Of a stretch of DNA of 35,142 bases, positions 8,293 through 20,879 are shown in pieces (positions within the stretch are counted from its first letter, which is position 1; every line of letters begins with the position of its first letter). The stretch is from Clostridia bacterium (lineage in GTDB: Bacteria > Bacillota > Clostridia > DSM-8532): the NCBI GenBank assembly GCA_020047785.1, contig JAIFNI010000058.1, positions 1-35,142 on the forward strand, written 5' to 3'. Both the position numbers and the translations under genes were made by a program. The notes under the pieces were generated by a model. It ran no database searches. It saw nothing but the letters and a program-made list of their open reading frames with translations, and was not told the origin of the DNA.

Positions 8293-9480
8293 TCAGGTGT
8301 CCATCCCGTAGAACTCGTCAGTCAGGAGGTCTGCAATCTCCTCCAGTTTCCCCTGTTCCACCGCGAAGCGCAGGATGGTGTAACGGTCCCGAACAAACAT
8401 GGCTTCCAGCATGCTGCGATGGAACAGTTCACGCGGAATGCCAAGGTCCGCCGGGGTGACCGCCGCGCCCACCTTTGAAAGCAATAAACGGATTTCTGCG
8501 GCTGCAGGTACGTTGAAATCTACCGGCAGATGTTCCCTCAGTAGTTCATAGACCCTGGCGACAGCAATGGTGGCGGCCCCGACTGCATTCCCGTGCAATG
8601 CGTGCTCCTGGCCGTTTTTCAAGGCATCCATTTCCCAGTAATGCGAAAGATGGTGTTCAGCCCCGGATGCCGGACGCGAGTTTCCGATCATGCCCATGCA
8701 GACGCCGGACAGGGCGAGTGCTTCGAACAGGGCCGTAACGGCTCCCGTTTCCCTGCCTGACACGCCTGCCGCCTGTGCGGTACAGGCAGAAAGGGCCTTT
8801 CGCACCATTTTCTCGATCACCGGACAATGATATTCGTCGTTGATCCGTCGGGCGAGTTCCCAGTCCGTCAAGGCGGTCACTTTCCCGAGCAAATCACCAA
8901 AACCGGCGTGCAGCAACGTGGCAGGGGCGTTTCGAAGCACCTCCGGATCTGCCATGATGGCAGATGGATAAACCGCCTCGAGTGTGGTCTTCCGCCCTTT
9001 GATGATCAGTGGTGAGACTGTGGAGGCATAACCGTCCACGGAGGGTGCGGTGCAGACAATCAGGTAGGGAACATGGGTCCGGTCGCTGATGATACGGCAC
9101 AAATCATTCAATGTGCCCGAGCCGACTCCCACAATGAACCCCGCATTGCGAGGAAGTGCCAGGAGCAACTCACCTACAGCCATCTCATCCGGCACCAATG
9201 TGTGCGGAGGCGCGAAAATATGGGTTTCCACAGGAAGCCCCGCATGCTTCAAAGACTTTTCCATCGCTGCTCCGGCAGCTTCATACGTGTGGTTGTCCGC
9301 CACCAGAAAAATCGGTTTACCGGCTGCACGAAGCGCTGCATAAGCGGCGGCTTCCTTCTCGATGCCGTTTGCGACACGGATGAGGGATATATCAACTGCA
9401 TGATGCCTGCCGCATGTGCAATCGAATGAGACACCCGCCAGTTCCGCGGTTGAAGATTCCAGTAATTGCTGTTCCGTCAT
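8293..9480 (-). CDS. araM: sn-glycerol-1-phosphate dehydrogenase (AraM-like)
   Basis: GFIVGVGSGTLNDLCRIISDRTHVPYLIVCTAPSVDGYASTVSPLIIKGRKTTLEAVYP...LLHAGFGDLLGKVTALTDWEL...GAEHHLSHYWEMD...LHGNAVGAATI; GGAGGG RBS before ATG at 9480. Confidence 0.88.
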   Translation of the reverse strand: MTEQQLLESSTAELAGVSFDCTCGRHHAVDISLIRVANGIEKEAAAYAALRAAGKPIFLVADNHTYEAAGAAMEKSLKHAGLPVETHIFAPPHTLVPDEMAVGELLLALPRNAGFIVGVGSGTLNDLCRIISDRTHVPYLIVCTAPSVDGYASTVSPLIIKGRKTTLEAVYPSAIMADPEVLRNAPATLLHAGFGDLLGKVTALTDWELARRINDEYHCPVIEKMVRKALSACTAQAAGVSGRETGAVTALFEALALSGVCMGMIGNSRPASGAEHHLSHYWEMDALKNGQEHALHGNAVGAATIAVARVYELLREHLPVDFNVPAAAEIRLLLSKVGAAVTPADLGIPRELFHRSMLEAMFVRDRYTILRFAVEQGKLEEIADLLTDEFYGMDT

Positions 9481-9532
9481 GATGCGCCCTCCGGATCTTT
9501 CGCATATCCTGCTTTTCAGCCGGAATCCCGCC

Positions 9533-11602
9533 TTACAGCCGGAACCGGTTGATTCCCTTTTCCAATTCGCCGGACAGGGAAACCAGGCTTTCGGCAAGTT
9601 CCGACAATTCCTTCAGCATGCCTCCCTGTTTTTCCGTGGATGCCGCAACTTCTTCGGTACCGGCTGCGTTTTCCTCGGAAATGCTTGCCAGACCCTCAAT
9701 CAAGTGTGCCACCTTGCCGCCTGCGGCAAAGGCATCCCGGCTTTGTTCCGTCATCCCGTCAATCCGGATGCCGATGGCACGCACGGATTCACCAATATCC
9801 CGGAAGGCTTCCGAGGTATGGGCCATTGCACCCTGCTGGGCATCCACAAGTCCGGCCGACTTCTCCGTCTCGCTGACTGACAAGCGTACCTGTTCCTGGA
9901 TGAGCCGAACAAGATCTCCGATTTTTCGAGCGGATACCGCAGATTTTTCCGCCAGCTTCCGAACCTCTTCCGCGACCACTGCAAAACCCCGACCCTGCTC
10001 CCCGGCTCGGGCTGCTTCAATGGCGGCATTGAGCGCCAGCATGTTGGTCTGCTCCGAAATCCCGCTGATCTCATCGATGATCTGACCGATCTCCAAGGAG
10101 GTTTCAGCCAGACGGGTGATACTTTTCCGGACTCCTTCCATGGCAATCAGGTTATCGCGTGTCATCCCTTCCTGCTTCTGTACAGCTTCAGCTCCGCCTT
10201 CCATCACGGAGACTGTTTTGTGCAGCAGGTTCCGCGCTTCGATGGTTCCCGCCGAAACGCCTTCCATACGCCGGATGATTTCGCTGACATGCGCATGCCC
10301 TTCCTGTGTGTTCTCCGCCTGTTCCATTGCGCCGCGTGCCAGCTCATGCGCAGTCTGCTGAATGTGATCCGCTTCCGTGTCCGTCGTACGGGCAGCTGCG
10401 GATACCTTCCCGGAAAAGTCGATCAGGTTATCCCCTGTCTGCCGGATTTCCAGAATGAGCTGACGCATGCTGTCCGCCATGTTGCCAAACGTTTCCTCCA
10501 ATCGACTGATCTCTCGGATACCACTGCTTCGCCCGGCCTTTCGGGAAAGTGTCAGGTCGCCGTTTGCAAAACGGTCTGCTTCGCTGTCCAGATGCAGGAG
10601 CGGACGCGCTACGATACGGGTGATAGCGAAAGAAAGAAGCAACCCGTACAAAACCAGTGCAACCAGAAAGAAACCAAGTGAAATGCCGAGCGTGCCATTC
10701 AACTCCCGCAATGCTTCCTTCAGCGGGTACATGAGGACGATCGACAGACCGGAATCCCCGATGGGCGCAAATGCCGCCAGCCGCCTTGATGCGATCAGTT
10801 CTGCAACACCGGATTTTCCGGCATTTGTCGCAAGAGAGGTGCCAAGCTGCTTCATGTCAGGGTCCTTCGAATCAGCCAGCTTTTCCTTCAAATCGTTCTC
10901 GATGTCCGCATCCATTCCCATCGGAAGGCCATCCTGCGTGACAACGAAAGCCGACCCGCCCGGACCGACCGGGATGGCCCGCGAAGATTCCCGGATGCCC
11001 TGCAGGTTCATGTCCGCCGTCGTCGTTCCGATGGTTTTCCCGTCTTTCACGATAGGAACCGTGCAGGTCATGAACACGACCTTGAGGACATCATCATAAT
11101 AGGGTGCCGTGAACACACGTTTGACGCCCGGCTGCATGCCAGCCTTGTACCAATCCGTGTTGGGATAATCATATTCCGCATTGCTGTAATCCCAGGTGAT
11201 CACGGATGCACCTTTGTCATCCTTGTAGACATAGGGTCCATGATAGGACTCTCCGGCCTTGAAGGCGTTTGGTTCGAACCAGTATCCGCTGCCGGTCAGA
11301 AGTGGTTCCCGTTTCAGGGAAGCATCGGCGTAACGGAGGAGATCTTCGTCGTTGTAGACCGTGGAGGAAGCAATCATCTGCGCCAGCCCTTCACCGGCCG
11401 CAGCGACACTGTCAAGTCTGATCCCGAGTGACAAGGCTTCCTTTTCCGCTATCAGCCGCAGGTTGTCCTCAACCTGCCGACGCATAAGCTGTTGATTCTG
11501 ATAGAGTACGTAACCGGTCTGAACGCTGAAAATCAATACGGTAATCGCCAGTGCGAGGCCGATCAGGACAGCTTGGATGCCAGGCTTCTTTCGTCTCTTC
11601 AT
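9533..11602 (-). CDS. Methyl-accepting chemotaxis protein (Cache-type sensor, HAMP, signalling domain)
   Basis: N-terminal TM plus periplasmic sensor ([11 protein letters not shown]...TDWYKAG...[26 protein letters not shown]); hairpin [45 protein letters not shown]. Confidence 0.95.
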   Translation of the reverse strand: MKRRKKPGIQAVLIGLALAITVLIFSVQTGYVLYQNQQLMRRQVEDNLRLIAEKEALSLGIRLDSVAAAGEGLAQMIASSTVYNDEDLLRYADASLKREPLLTGSGYWFEPNAFKAGESYHGPYVYKDDKGASVITWDYSNAEYDYPNTDWYKAGMQPGVKRVFTAPYYDDVLKVVFMTCTVPIVKDGKTIGTTTADMNLQGIRESSRAIPVGPGGSAFVVTQDGLPMGMDADIENDLKEKLADSKDPDMKQLGTSLATNAGKSGVAELIASRRLAAFAPIGDSGLSIVLMYPLKEALRELNGTLGISLGFFLVALVLYGLLLSFAITRIVARPLLHLDSEADRFANGDLTLSRKAGRSSGIREISRLEETFGNMADSMRQLILEIRQTGDNLIDFSGKVSAAARTTDTEADHIQQTAHELARGAMEQAENTQEGHAHVSEIIRRMEGVSAGTIEARNLLHKTVSVMEGGAEAVQKQEGMTRDNLIAMEGVRKSITRLAETSLEIGQIIDEISGISEQTNMLALNAAIEAARAGEQGRGFAVVAEEVRKLAEKSAVSARKIGDLVRLIQEQVRLSVSETEKSAGLVDAQQGAMAHTSEAFRDIGESVRAIGIRIDGMTEQSRDAFAAGGKVAHLIEGLASISEENAAGTEEVAASTEKQGGMLKELSELAESLVSLSGELEKGINRFRL

Positions 11603-11648
11603 CGCTGTGCTTCCTCCGTTTATGTCGTTGAAATGAGAACTGAATCCT

Positions 11649-11735
11649 ATTTACACCAGCAGGGTAACATGAAAACGTCGAAATGCATGATATCTATTTA
11701 CAATTTAACATCGCAATGTATGGTATCCATTTACA
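11649..11735. repeat. Three imperfect direct copies of a TATCYATTTACA-type motif upstream of the MCP gene
   Basis: CCTATTTACACCAGCAGGG (ATTTACA at 11649-11655), TCGAAATGCATGATATCTATTTACA (11696-11702), TCGCAATGTATGGTATCCATTTACACGAACAGGG (11729-11735). Confidence 0.8.
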
Positions 11736-11741
11736 CGAACA

Positions 11742-11772
11742 GGGCCGGAAGCGGCTCTGCCACTTCCGGCCC
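11742..11772 (-). terminator. Hairpin downstream of the beta-galactosidase gene (possible terminator)
   Basis: Perfect 10-bp stem GGGCCGGAAG...CTTCCGGCCC with 11-nt loop; no clear U-tract on the minus strand. Confidence 0.5.
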
Positions 11773-11818
11773 AACGAGTCATTGCTTGTCCTGATACCCA
11801 GGTTCAAGTCCCCGTGAA

Positions 11819-14881
<3,063 letters not shown>

Positions 14882-14953
14882 TCAGCCGGATTGTCGGGAT
14901 TTCGGGGCATCCCTCGGTCGACGGACTGTGTCTCCCCGGGACTCCCTTCTGTC

Positions 14954-14982
14954 ATTATATGTTTCGGACCACTTGCGGACAA
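14954..14982 (-). promoter_or_regulatory. Putative sigma70-type promoter of the beta-galactosidase gene
   Basis: Minus strand TTGTCC - 17 nt - TATAAT, about 95 bp upstream of the ATG. Confidence 0.65.
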
Positions 14983-14993
14983 TCGGAATGTAT

Positions 14994-15620
14994 TCATATC
15001 CTATGACAATATGAACATGCCACTGCACGAATGGGGGACGAATCCGCCTGCAGTTTCAATGGAAATCCATAAAATGTGACTTTGGGCAACGAGATCAGCG
15101 CCTCGAGGCCCGTCAGATTCTCCACCAGAAAAATGCCCGCACCGAACAGCCGCTTGTGGACCGGAAAGGGAAACACATCCGGAGACGGCAAATCGACCCC
15201 GAGCAGTTTCACGCCATGCGCCACGAGTTTCGCCGCAAAATCCGCCGTCACGATGGGATGGTCCGCAAAGTAGGATTCCTTTCCGAAAAAAATGTCATGC
15301 CCCGTGCAAAGCAGAACAATATCATCCGGACTTACGCGGCTCCAGTCGATTGCATCCGGACCGACTTCCCCGATTCCCCGCACATCAAACGTGACGGCTG
15401 GACCGCAGAATCTTTCCGGGTCCTGATCGGCAATCACCACGGGATGATCCGACATGTGCATCAGGCCGTCGACATGGGTTCCGACATGCGGGCCGAAGGT
15501 AAGCACGGAATTGTTGAAGCCGTCCTGCTCAAAGTGGCGGTTCTGTCGAACCGTGACTGGCAAGTCCCCCGGATAGACCGGCATGCCATCCTCGATCCGA
15601 TGGCTCAGATCATACAACAT
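14994..15620 (-). CDS. Cyclase family protein (kynurenine formamidase-like)
   Basis: MLYDLSHRIEDGMPVYPGD...SVLTFGPHVGTHVDGLMHM...VLLCTGHD...LLGVDLPSPD; HxGTHxD metal-binding motif; AAGGAGG RBS. Confidence 0.88.
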   Translation of the reverse strand: MLYDLSHRIEDGMPVYPGDLPVTVRQNRHFEQDGFNNSVLTFGPHVGTHVDGLMHMSDHPVVIADQDPERFCGPAVTFDVRGIGEVGPDAIDWSRVSPDDIVLLCTGHDIFFGKESYFADHPIVTADFAAKLVAHGVKLLGVDLPSPDVFPFPVHKRLFGAGIFLVENLTGLEALISLPKVTFYGFPLKLQADSSPIRAVACSYCHRI

Positions 15621-15733
15621 GACTGCCTCCTTCCTGTTTCACAACCGTTGGTCATGCATGGACGATCGTCCCGTCATTTCTGCCTGCAGCCCGTGAGAAT
15701 GGAGAAGACCGGCGTTTCCGCAGCAGCGGCAGA

Positions 15734-16045
15734 TCAGTTCGTCCAGTAATCCACGACAAACACGCCATCCAGCAGGGAACCGAGCAACTGACCGAATGCT
15801 TTGTGTTCCGGATGGGGCAGATAGGCATCCCGATCCGCTTCGCTTCGGAACGAAAGCATGTAACAGTGGGTGAAGCCCTGGTCAAGGCCTTCCGGACTTA
15901 TGTTCAAGCCCCACTCGAAAGAGTCGATTCCCGGAATCTTGTCACGAAGCGTCGAAAACGCCTTCGTGATCCCGGTGATCTCTTCCTCTGTCGCTTCGGG
16001 TTTGTACCGGAACAAGACCACATGTCTGAGTGTTTTCTGTTCCAT
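15734..16045 (-). CDS. Dabb family (stress-responsive A/B barrel) protein
   Basis: [88 protein letters not shown]. Confidence 0.9.
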   Translation of the reverse strand: MEQKTLRHVVLFRYKPEATEEEITGITKAFSTLRDKIPGIDSFEWGLNISPEGLDQGFTHCYMLSFRSEADRDAYLPHPEHKAFGQLLGSLLDGVFVVDYWTN

Positions 16046-16086
16046 CCGATTCTCCTCCTGATTTCCGTTTCAATCAATATCATCGT

Positions 16087-16725
16087 TTAGAAAAAGAACA
16101 CAATGCCGAGTGCATGGCTTGCCGCGCCGAGGCTGACGAACAGGTGCCAGACCATGTGATGGTATTTGAATCCTTTTTTTGCGTAGAAGATTGCGCCCAC
16201 GGTATAAAAGAGACCGCCGGCCAACAGAAGCAGCTGCAGGCCAAGCTGTGCCTTTGCAAGGAACAACGGGAAGAAAATCACAACCGTCCATCCCATGATG
16301 AGATAGATTGCCAGGCTGGGCTTCATGACCTTGCGGTTGGAAAGACTTTTCTGCAGGATCCCGAACACGACCATGGTCCATTGGATGGCAAAAATCAGCC
16401 ATCCCTGCCACCCGCCGAGTACGGAAAGCGCAATGGGGGTGTAGCTTCCCGCGATGGCCACGTAGATGAAGCTATGGTCCAGAATCCGGAAGACTTCCTT
16501 GTGCATCGAGTCCTGCGCCATGGCATGGTACAAGGCCGAACCGAGAAACATCAGAAAAATCGAAATGGAGAACACGCTGATGGCGGCCGCATCCCAGGCA
16601 TTCCCGCGCGCAAAGGCTATCACCGATGCGACCGGAATGAAGCAGAGGGCCAGGAACGCCATGGCGCCATGGGAAACCGCATTGGCGACTTCCTCACCGA
16701 AACTCTGACGATATGGTTTCTTCAT
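16087..16725 (-). CDS. Hemolysin III family membrane protein (PAQR-like, TrhA/YqfA)
   Basis: [24 protein letters not shown]...[15 protein letters not shown]...[19 protein letters not shown]...[32 protein letters not shown]. Confidence 0.93.
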   Translation of the reverse strand: MKKPYRQSFGEEVANAVSHGAMAFLALCFIPVASVIAFARGNAWDAAAISVFSISIFLMFLGSALYHAMAQDSMHKEVFRILDHSFIYVAIAGSYTPIALSVLGGWQGWLIFAIQWTMVVFGILQKSLSNRKVMKPSLAIYLIMGWTVVIFFPLFLAKAQLGLQLLLLAGGLFYTVGAIFYAKKGFKYHHMVWHLFVSLGAASHALGIVFFF

Positions 16726-16757
16726 GTTGTCATCTCCATTCAGTCGTTTTTATACAG

Positions 16758-16810
16758 ATTCCATTTGTTTTTTACAATCATGATATCATGGGAATACAAT
16801 AAAATGGAAT
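16758..16810. promoter_or_regulatory. Divergent promoter pair overlaid by a nested dyad (candidate operator)
   Basis: Outer 9-bp inverted repeat ATTCCATTT (16758-16766)/AAATGGAAT (16802-16810), inner palindrome CATGATATCATG (16779-16790), nearly the same centre. Plus strand TTTACA-18-TACAAT; minus strand TTGTAA-17-TATAAA. Confidence 0.75.
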
Positions 16811-16887
16811 GGTTGCGGAACTTGCCTTCCCCGGGACGGCCTCCGCATTTTTTCCGTACACCGCGCCATGCGCGAAAGGAGACCGAT

Positions 16888-19140
16888 ATGATGGACGTCA
16901 AGTCGCTCATCGCCCAAATGACCCTCGAGGAAAAGGCCAGCCTGCTTTCAGGAAAGGACTTCTGGACGACCAAGGCCATTGATCGGCTCGGGATCCCCGC
17001 CATGATGATGACGGACGGCCCGCACGGACTCCGCAAGCAGTCCGGCGCTTCCGACAACCTCGGCATCATGGATTCCATCCCCGCGACCTGTTTCCCGAGC
17101 GCGGCCGGTCTCGCAGGTTCCTGGGACCGCAGTCTGATCGGCCGGGTCGGGGAGGCCATCGGGGTCGAATGTCAGAAAGAGAATGTTTCCATTATTCTGG
17201 GTCCGGGTGCGAACATCAAGCGTTCCCCGCTGTGCGGACGCAACTTCGAGTATTTCTCGGAGGACCCTTTCCTTTCCGGCGAGTTGGCATCCGCCCACAT
17301 CAACGGGGTTCAGAACAAAGGGGTTGGCACCTCCCTCAAGCATTTTGCCGCGAACAACCAGGAAACACGGCGTCTCACCATCAATGCAAAAGTCGAGGAA
17401 AGAACCCTTCGGGAAATCTACCTCGCCAGTTTCGAACGGGCCGTGAAACAGGGAAGACCGGATACCGTGATGTGTTCCTACAATCGGGTCAACGGAACCT
17501 ACGCTTCTGAAAATCCCTGGCTTCTGACGGAAGTCCTCCGCAAGGAATGGGGTTTCGAGGGATTTGTCGTTTCAGACTGGGGTGCTGTCAACAACCGGGT
17601 TCCGGGCGTCGCGGCAGGGTTGGATCTTGAAATGCCTTCTTCCGGCGGCGTGACGGACGCGCAGATCGTTCAGGCCGTCCGGGAAGGCAAGCTGGATGAG
17701 TCCGCTGTGGATGCCTCCGTGGAGCGCATCCTGAACATCCTGTTCCTCCGCATGGCAACGAAAAATCGGAATCCAGCCTTTTCTGCGGAAGAACATCACC
17801 GGATTGCGCGGGAAGTGGCGGCGGAATGCGCCATTCTTCTGAAGAACGACAACTTTCTGCTTCCCCTTTCCTCCGGCAGCACGGTTGCGGTCATCGGGGA
17901 ATTTGCCCGAAAACCGCGCATTCAGGGCGGTGGAAGCTCCCACATCAACCCGACGCGCGTCGACGACGCCTTCGAAGAACTTTCCGCCCTGCATGACGGG
18001 ACATGCACCTACAGTGCCGGGTACCGCATGGACAAGGATGAAGTGGACAGCGCGCTGCTCGGAGAAGCGGTTGCAGCGGCGCATGCGGCGGAGATCGCCA
18101 TCATCTTCGCCGGCCTGCCGGACAGCTTTGAATCCGAGGGATACGATCGGAAACACTTGAACCTGCCGCAGGGACATATCGCGTTGATCGAAGCGGTCAC
18201 CTCCGTCCAGCCGAACACGGTCGTGGTGCTCAGCAACGGCGCGCCGATCGAGATGCCCTGGCTGCACAAGGTGGAAGCACTCGTCGAGAGTTATCTCGGC
18301 GGACAGGCTTGGGGCGGCGCCATGGCGGATGTCCTGACGGGCAAGGTGAACCCGGGTGGCAAACTGGCGGAAAGCTTCCCCGAAATGCTTGAGAACAACC
18401 CGTCCTTCCTGAATTTTCCCGGCACCAGGGACGAGGTGGTCTACCACGAAGGGGTTTTCGTGGGTTACCGCTGGTACGAAGCCATGCATATCGATACGCT
18501 TTTCCCGTTCGGTTACGGACTCTCCTACACCACCTTCGACATCGGACACCTGAAGTTGGACAAAACCTCGATGAAGGACACGGAAGCACTCACCGTGACG
18601 GTGGATGTCCGAAATACGGGAGAATTCGCCGGAAAGGAAGTCGTGCAGCTGTACGTGGCAGATCGGGCTTCATCGGTCCGCCGGCCCGTCAAGGAGCTCA
18701 AGGGCTTCGAAAAGGTCTTCCTGGAACCTGGCGAAACAAAGAGAATCACCTTCATGCTGGATCGCCGCGCATTCGCCTTCTGGAGCGAAAGCCTTTCCGA
18801 CTGGGTCGTGGAATCAGGCATGTTCGACATTCTGGTCGGCAGTTCTTCGGAAGATATTGAAGCCATCGGGCAGGTGGAAGTGACCTCGGATTATGTGGAA
18901 CCCATCCGCCTGACCTGGAACACGACGGTCGGCGACATGATGGCCCACCCGCGCACGAAACCCATTGTGGAAGCCATGATGGCGAAGATGATGGGACCTG
19001 ACAGCCCGATGGCAGGCCTGACGATGGAGAACGACGAAATGATGAAGGCCATGATCGCTGAATCCCCGCTCCGCATGCTGCGGATGTTTGCGGGTCCTGC
19101 CGTCGACTGGAGTTTCCTCGAAGCCATGATGGATGCCTGA
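16888..19140 (+). CDS. GH3 family beta-glucosidase with Fn3-like domain and Met-rich C-terminal extension
   Basis: [11 protein letters not shown]...[30 protein letters not shown]...[16 protein letters not shown]...[10 protein letters not shown]...GFVVSDWGA; Fn3-like [27 protein letters not shown] supports start at 16888. Confidence 0.95.
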   Translation: MMDVKSLIAQMTLEEKASLLSGKDFWTTKAIDRLGIPAMMMTDGPHGLRKQSGASDNLGIMDSIPATCFPSAAGLAGSWDRSLIGRVGEAIGVECQKENVSIILGPGANIKRSPLCGRNFEYFSEDPFLSGELASAHINGVQNKGVGTSLKHFAANNQETRRLTINAKVEERTLREIYLASFERAVKQGRPDTVMCSYNRVNGTYASENPWLLTEVLRKEWGFEGFVVSDWGAVNNRVPGVAAGLDLEMPSSGGVTDAQIVQAVREGKLDESAVDASVERILNILFLRMATKNRNPAFSAEEHHRIAREVAAECAILLKNDNFLLPLSSGSTVAVIGEFARKPRIQGGGSSHINPTRVDDAFEELSALHDGTCTYSAGYRMDKDEVDSALLGEAVAAAHAAEIAIIFAGLPDSFESEGYDRKHLNLPQGHIALIEAVTSVQPNTVVVLSNGAPIEMPWLHKVEALVESYLGGQAWGGAMADVLTGKVNPGGKLAESFPEMLENNPSFLNFPGTRDEVVYHEGVFVGYRWYEAMHIDTLFPFGYGLSYTTFDIGHLKLDKTSMKDTEALTVTVDVRNTGEFAGKEVVQLYVADRASSVRRPVKELKGFEKVFLEPGETKRITFMLDRRAFAFWSESLSDWVVESGMFDILVGSSSEDIEAIGQVEVTSDYVEPIRLTWNTTVGDMMAHPRTKPIVEAMMAKMMGPDSPMAGLTMENDEMMKAMIAESPLRMLRMFAGPAVDWSFLEAMMDA

Positions 19141-19182
19141 GCGGTGCATATTTGCGGCCGGTGTTCCATGATGCCCCTGGTC

Positions 19183-19213
19183 AAAAGGCTGTCCCGCACC
19201 GGGACAGCCTTTT
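19183..19213 (+). terminator. Rho-independent (likely bidirectional) terminator between GH3 and Nudix genes
   Basis: AAAAGGCTGTCCC-GCACC-GGGACAGCCTTTT, 13-bp perfect stem ending in a T run. Confidence 0.93.
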
Positions 19214-19235
19214 CTGACACCTCATGGAGATCTGC

Positions 19236-19778
19236 TCATTTGAAATTGTGCAGACGTTCCGACAATTTGTCATAAACGGCATGCATGTCCGGTTCCACGG
19301 AATAACGGTTTACTTCCTGCAAAGGCACCCATTTCACGGCGCTGTTTTCTTCCTCCCGCACAACCAGCAAATCCGTCTCATCCGCTTCCAACAGGTATGT
19401 GGCATTGAGATGGAGATGGGACGGAACAAACAACCCTTTCCGCATATGGCTCCACACAGGAAGAATATCCAGCGCGAAAATTTCTTCGAGCAGCGGAATC
19501 ACCTGCGTGACACCGGTTTCCTCCACTGCCTCGCGCATGGCGACAGAAAGCAGATCAGCCTCCCCGTCGGCATGGCCGCCGGTCCAGGACCACGATCGGT
19601 ACAGATTGTGATAGACCATCAGGGTCTTTGTCCGCTCCCGGTTCACAATCCAGGCGGAACCGGTGAAATGGGCCACTTGATTGGTTCGATCAAGCAAATC
19701 GCCATGCGTCCGAAGCAGAGAAAGCATGACAAAGCATGACGGACCGGTCACCGGCCTCCTGGGGATTTCCCGGTTCAT
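19236..19778 (-). CDS. Nudix hydrolase; native N-terminus (start at 19836) apparently displaced by a 10-bp frameshifting duplication
   Basis: GGHADGEADLLSVAMREAVEETGVTQ Nudix box; WIVNRERTKTLMVYHNLYRSWSWTGGHADGE. A matching N-terminus (MNPIAHFQDLKQLTAGITGYEPGNPQEAGDRSVML) lies in another frame starting at 19836. Confidence 0.88.
   Translation of the reverse strand: MNREIPRRPVTGPSCFVMLSLLRTHGDLLDRTNQVAHFTGSAWIVNRERTKTLMVYHNLYRSWSWTGGHADGEADLLSVAMREAVEETGVTQVIPLLEEIFALDILPVWSHMRKGLFVPSHLHLNATYLLEADETDLLVVREEENSAVKWVPLQEVNRYSVEPDMHAVYDKLSERLHNFK
19721..19740 (+). repeat. Perfect 10-bp tandem duplication AAAGCATGAC x2 inside the Nudix gene
   Basis: Direct read: aaagcatgac aaagcatgac; removing one copy fuses the upstream N-terminal frame to the Nudix frame. 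Confidence 0.97.
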
Positions 19779-19838
19779 ACCCGGTTATGCCGGCTGTCAG
19801 TTGTTTCAGATCCTGGAAGTGAGCAATAGGATTCATAT

Positions 19839-19940
19839 GGGTTCACCTTTGCCTGTGTTCATCTTTGCACGCGTTCATCTCTCCTGAGTTCATCATTCCT
19901 TGTGTTCACCATGCCTGCCAGTCATATGATTTGTGTTCAT
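19839..19940. repeat. Degenerate about 16-bp tandem repeat upstream of the Nudix gene
   Basis: Minus strand: GTGAACACAAGGAATG / ATGAACTCAGGAGAG / ATGAACGCGTGCAAAG / ATGAACACAGGCAAAG / GTGAACCC, with a further ATGAACAC copy near 19940. Confidence 0.85.
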
Positions 19941-19943
19941 TTT

Positions 19944-20786
19944 TTACTTGTTATCCGCATTGAGACTCTTGTTGTAGTAATGGAGGTCATCCCTGCGTTC
20001 CCAGCCCAATGCCTCCCAGAATGGATTCCCCAGGGCATTGTCCCTGAACACGACCAGGGCAGCCTTGTGTATGCCCTCCTGTAAAAGCGCCTGCAGTGCG
20101 GTATCCACGAGTGCCGACCCGACCTCGCGGCCACGATAACTCTCCGCCACGGTGGTGTGGTAGATATAGCCGCGCCGCCCGTCATGACCGCACAGGATGG
20201 ACCCGACAAGTTGTCCGGCGGCATCCGCGACAAAACAGGTCGTGGGATTTCGCAGGAGGAACCTGGAAATGCCGATTTCCGAATCGTCCAGACTGCGCAG
20301 GCCCACACCGGGTGTGGCATCCCACAATGCACGCATGGCGGGATAATCGGTCAAATCCATTGGTCTCACAACGATTGTTTCTTCGGAATCCACACCGGCT
20401 GCCGGCACCTCGAGGGCACTCACCAGTTCACGTGCGGCATCAAGATGGTCGCCGGGAACAAAAAGATCCGTCCCGTACAGGGAGGTGCCCATCACGAGGT
20501 GCATGACCTGGCCAGTTTCGGGATATTTCCGCAGCACAGGAATCCCAGCCTCGTTGAGCATGCTTTCCAGCATGCCGGCATTGAGGTCATCCGCCACATT
20601 CATCAAAAAAACAGGTGCTTCTGCATCTATCAGTTTCCGGTCGGACACTTCCGGGTTTCTATCCGCTGCTTCCGAATTCCGGTCGGACACTTCAGGGTTC
20701 AGGCCGGACGCTTCCGGGTTTCGGTCGGACACTTCCAGGTTCCGGTCGGACACTTCCGGGTTCTTGCCATTCAGTTCTTCGGTCAT
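19944..20786 (-). CDS. DUF2007-like domain fused to GNAT acetyltransferase, with N-terminal heptapeptide repeats
   Basis: DUF2007-like LMNVADDLNAGMLESMLNEAGIPVLRKYPETGQVMHLVMGTSLYGTDLFVPGDHLDAARELV, then GNAT YIYHTTVAESYRGREVGSALVDTALQALLQEGIHKAALVVFRDNALGNPFWEALGW. Start chosen at MTEELNG (20786). Confidence 0.85.
   Translation of the reverse strand: MTEELNGKNPEVSDRNLEVSDRNPEASGLNPEVSDRNSEAADRNPEVSDRKLIDAEAPVFLMNVADDLNAGMLESMLNEAGIPVLRKYPETGQVMHLVMGTSLYGTDLFVPGDHLDAARELVSALEVPAAGVDSEETIVVRPMDLTDYPAMRALWDATPGVGLRSLDDSEIGISRFLLRNPTTCFVADAAGQLVGSILCGHDGRRGYIYHTTVAESYRGREVGSALVDTALQALLQEGIHKAALVVFRDNALGNPFWEALGWERRDDLHYYNKSLNADNK
20638..20763 (-). repeat. Six in-frame 21-bp repeats encoding NPEVSDR heptapeptides
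   Basis: Plus-strand units such as CGGTCGGACACTTCCGGGTTT; protein NPEVSDR-NLEVSDR-NPEASGL-NPEVSDR-NSEAADR-NPEVSDR. Confidence 0.96.
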
Positions 20787-20879
20787 GACGATTTCCCCCT
20801 CAACCGGTCGGATCCACAGGAAAACCAATTCCCCGTCACCCAACCACTCTGAAAAGGGTATACCATCCGCCGTCCTGTT

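Noticed and set aside
9533-11602. MCP as part of a local chemotaxis or signalling operon
   Set aside because: No che genes are adjacent; it appears as a lone receptor.
16030-16887. N-terminal extension of the GH3 ORF in the ORF track
   Set aside because: Runs antisense through hemolysin III; a strong RBS and divergent promoters support start at 16888.
17572-18549. 325-aa minus-strand ORF
   Set aside because: Antisense to GH3; no domain.
20638-20763. CRISPR-like array
   Set aside because: Contiguous 21-bp coding repeats, no spacers, no cas genes in the window.
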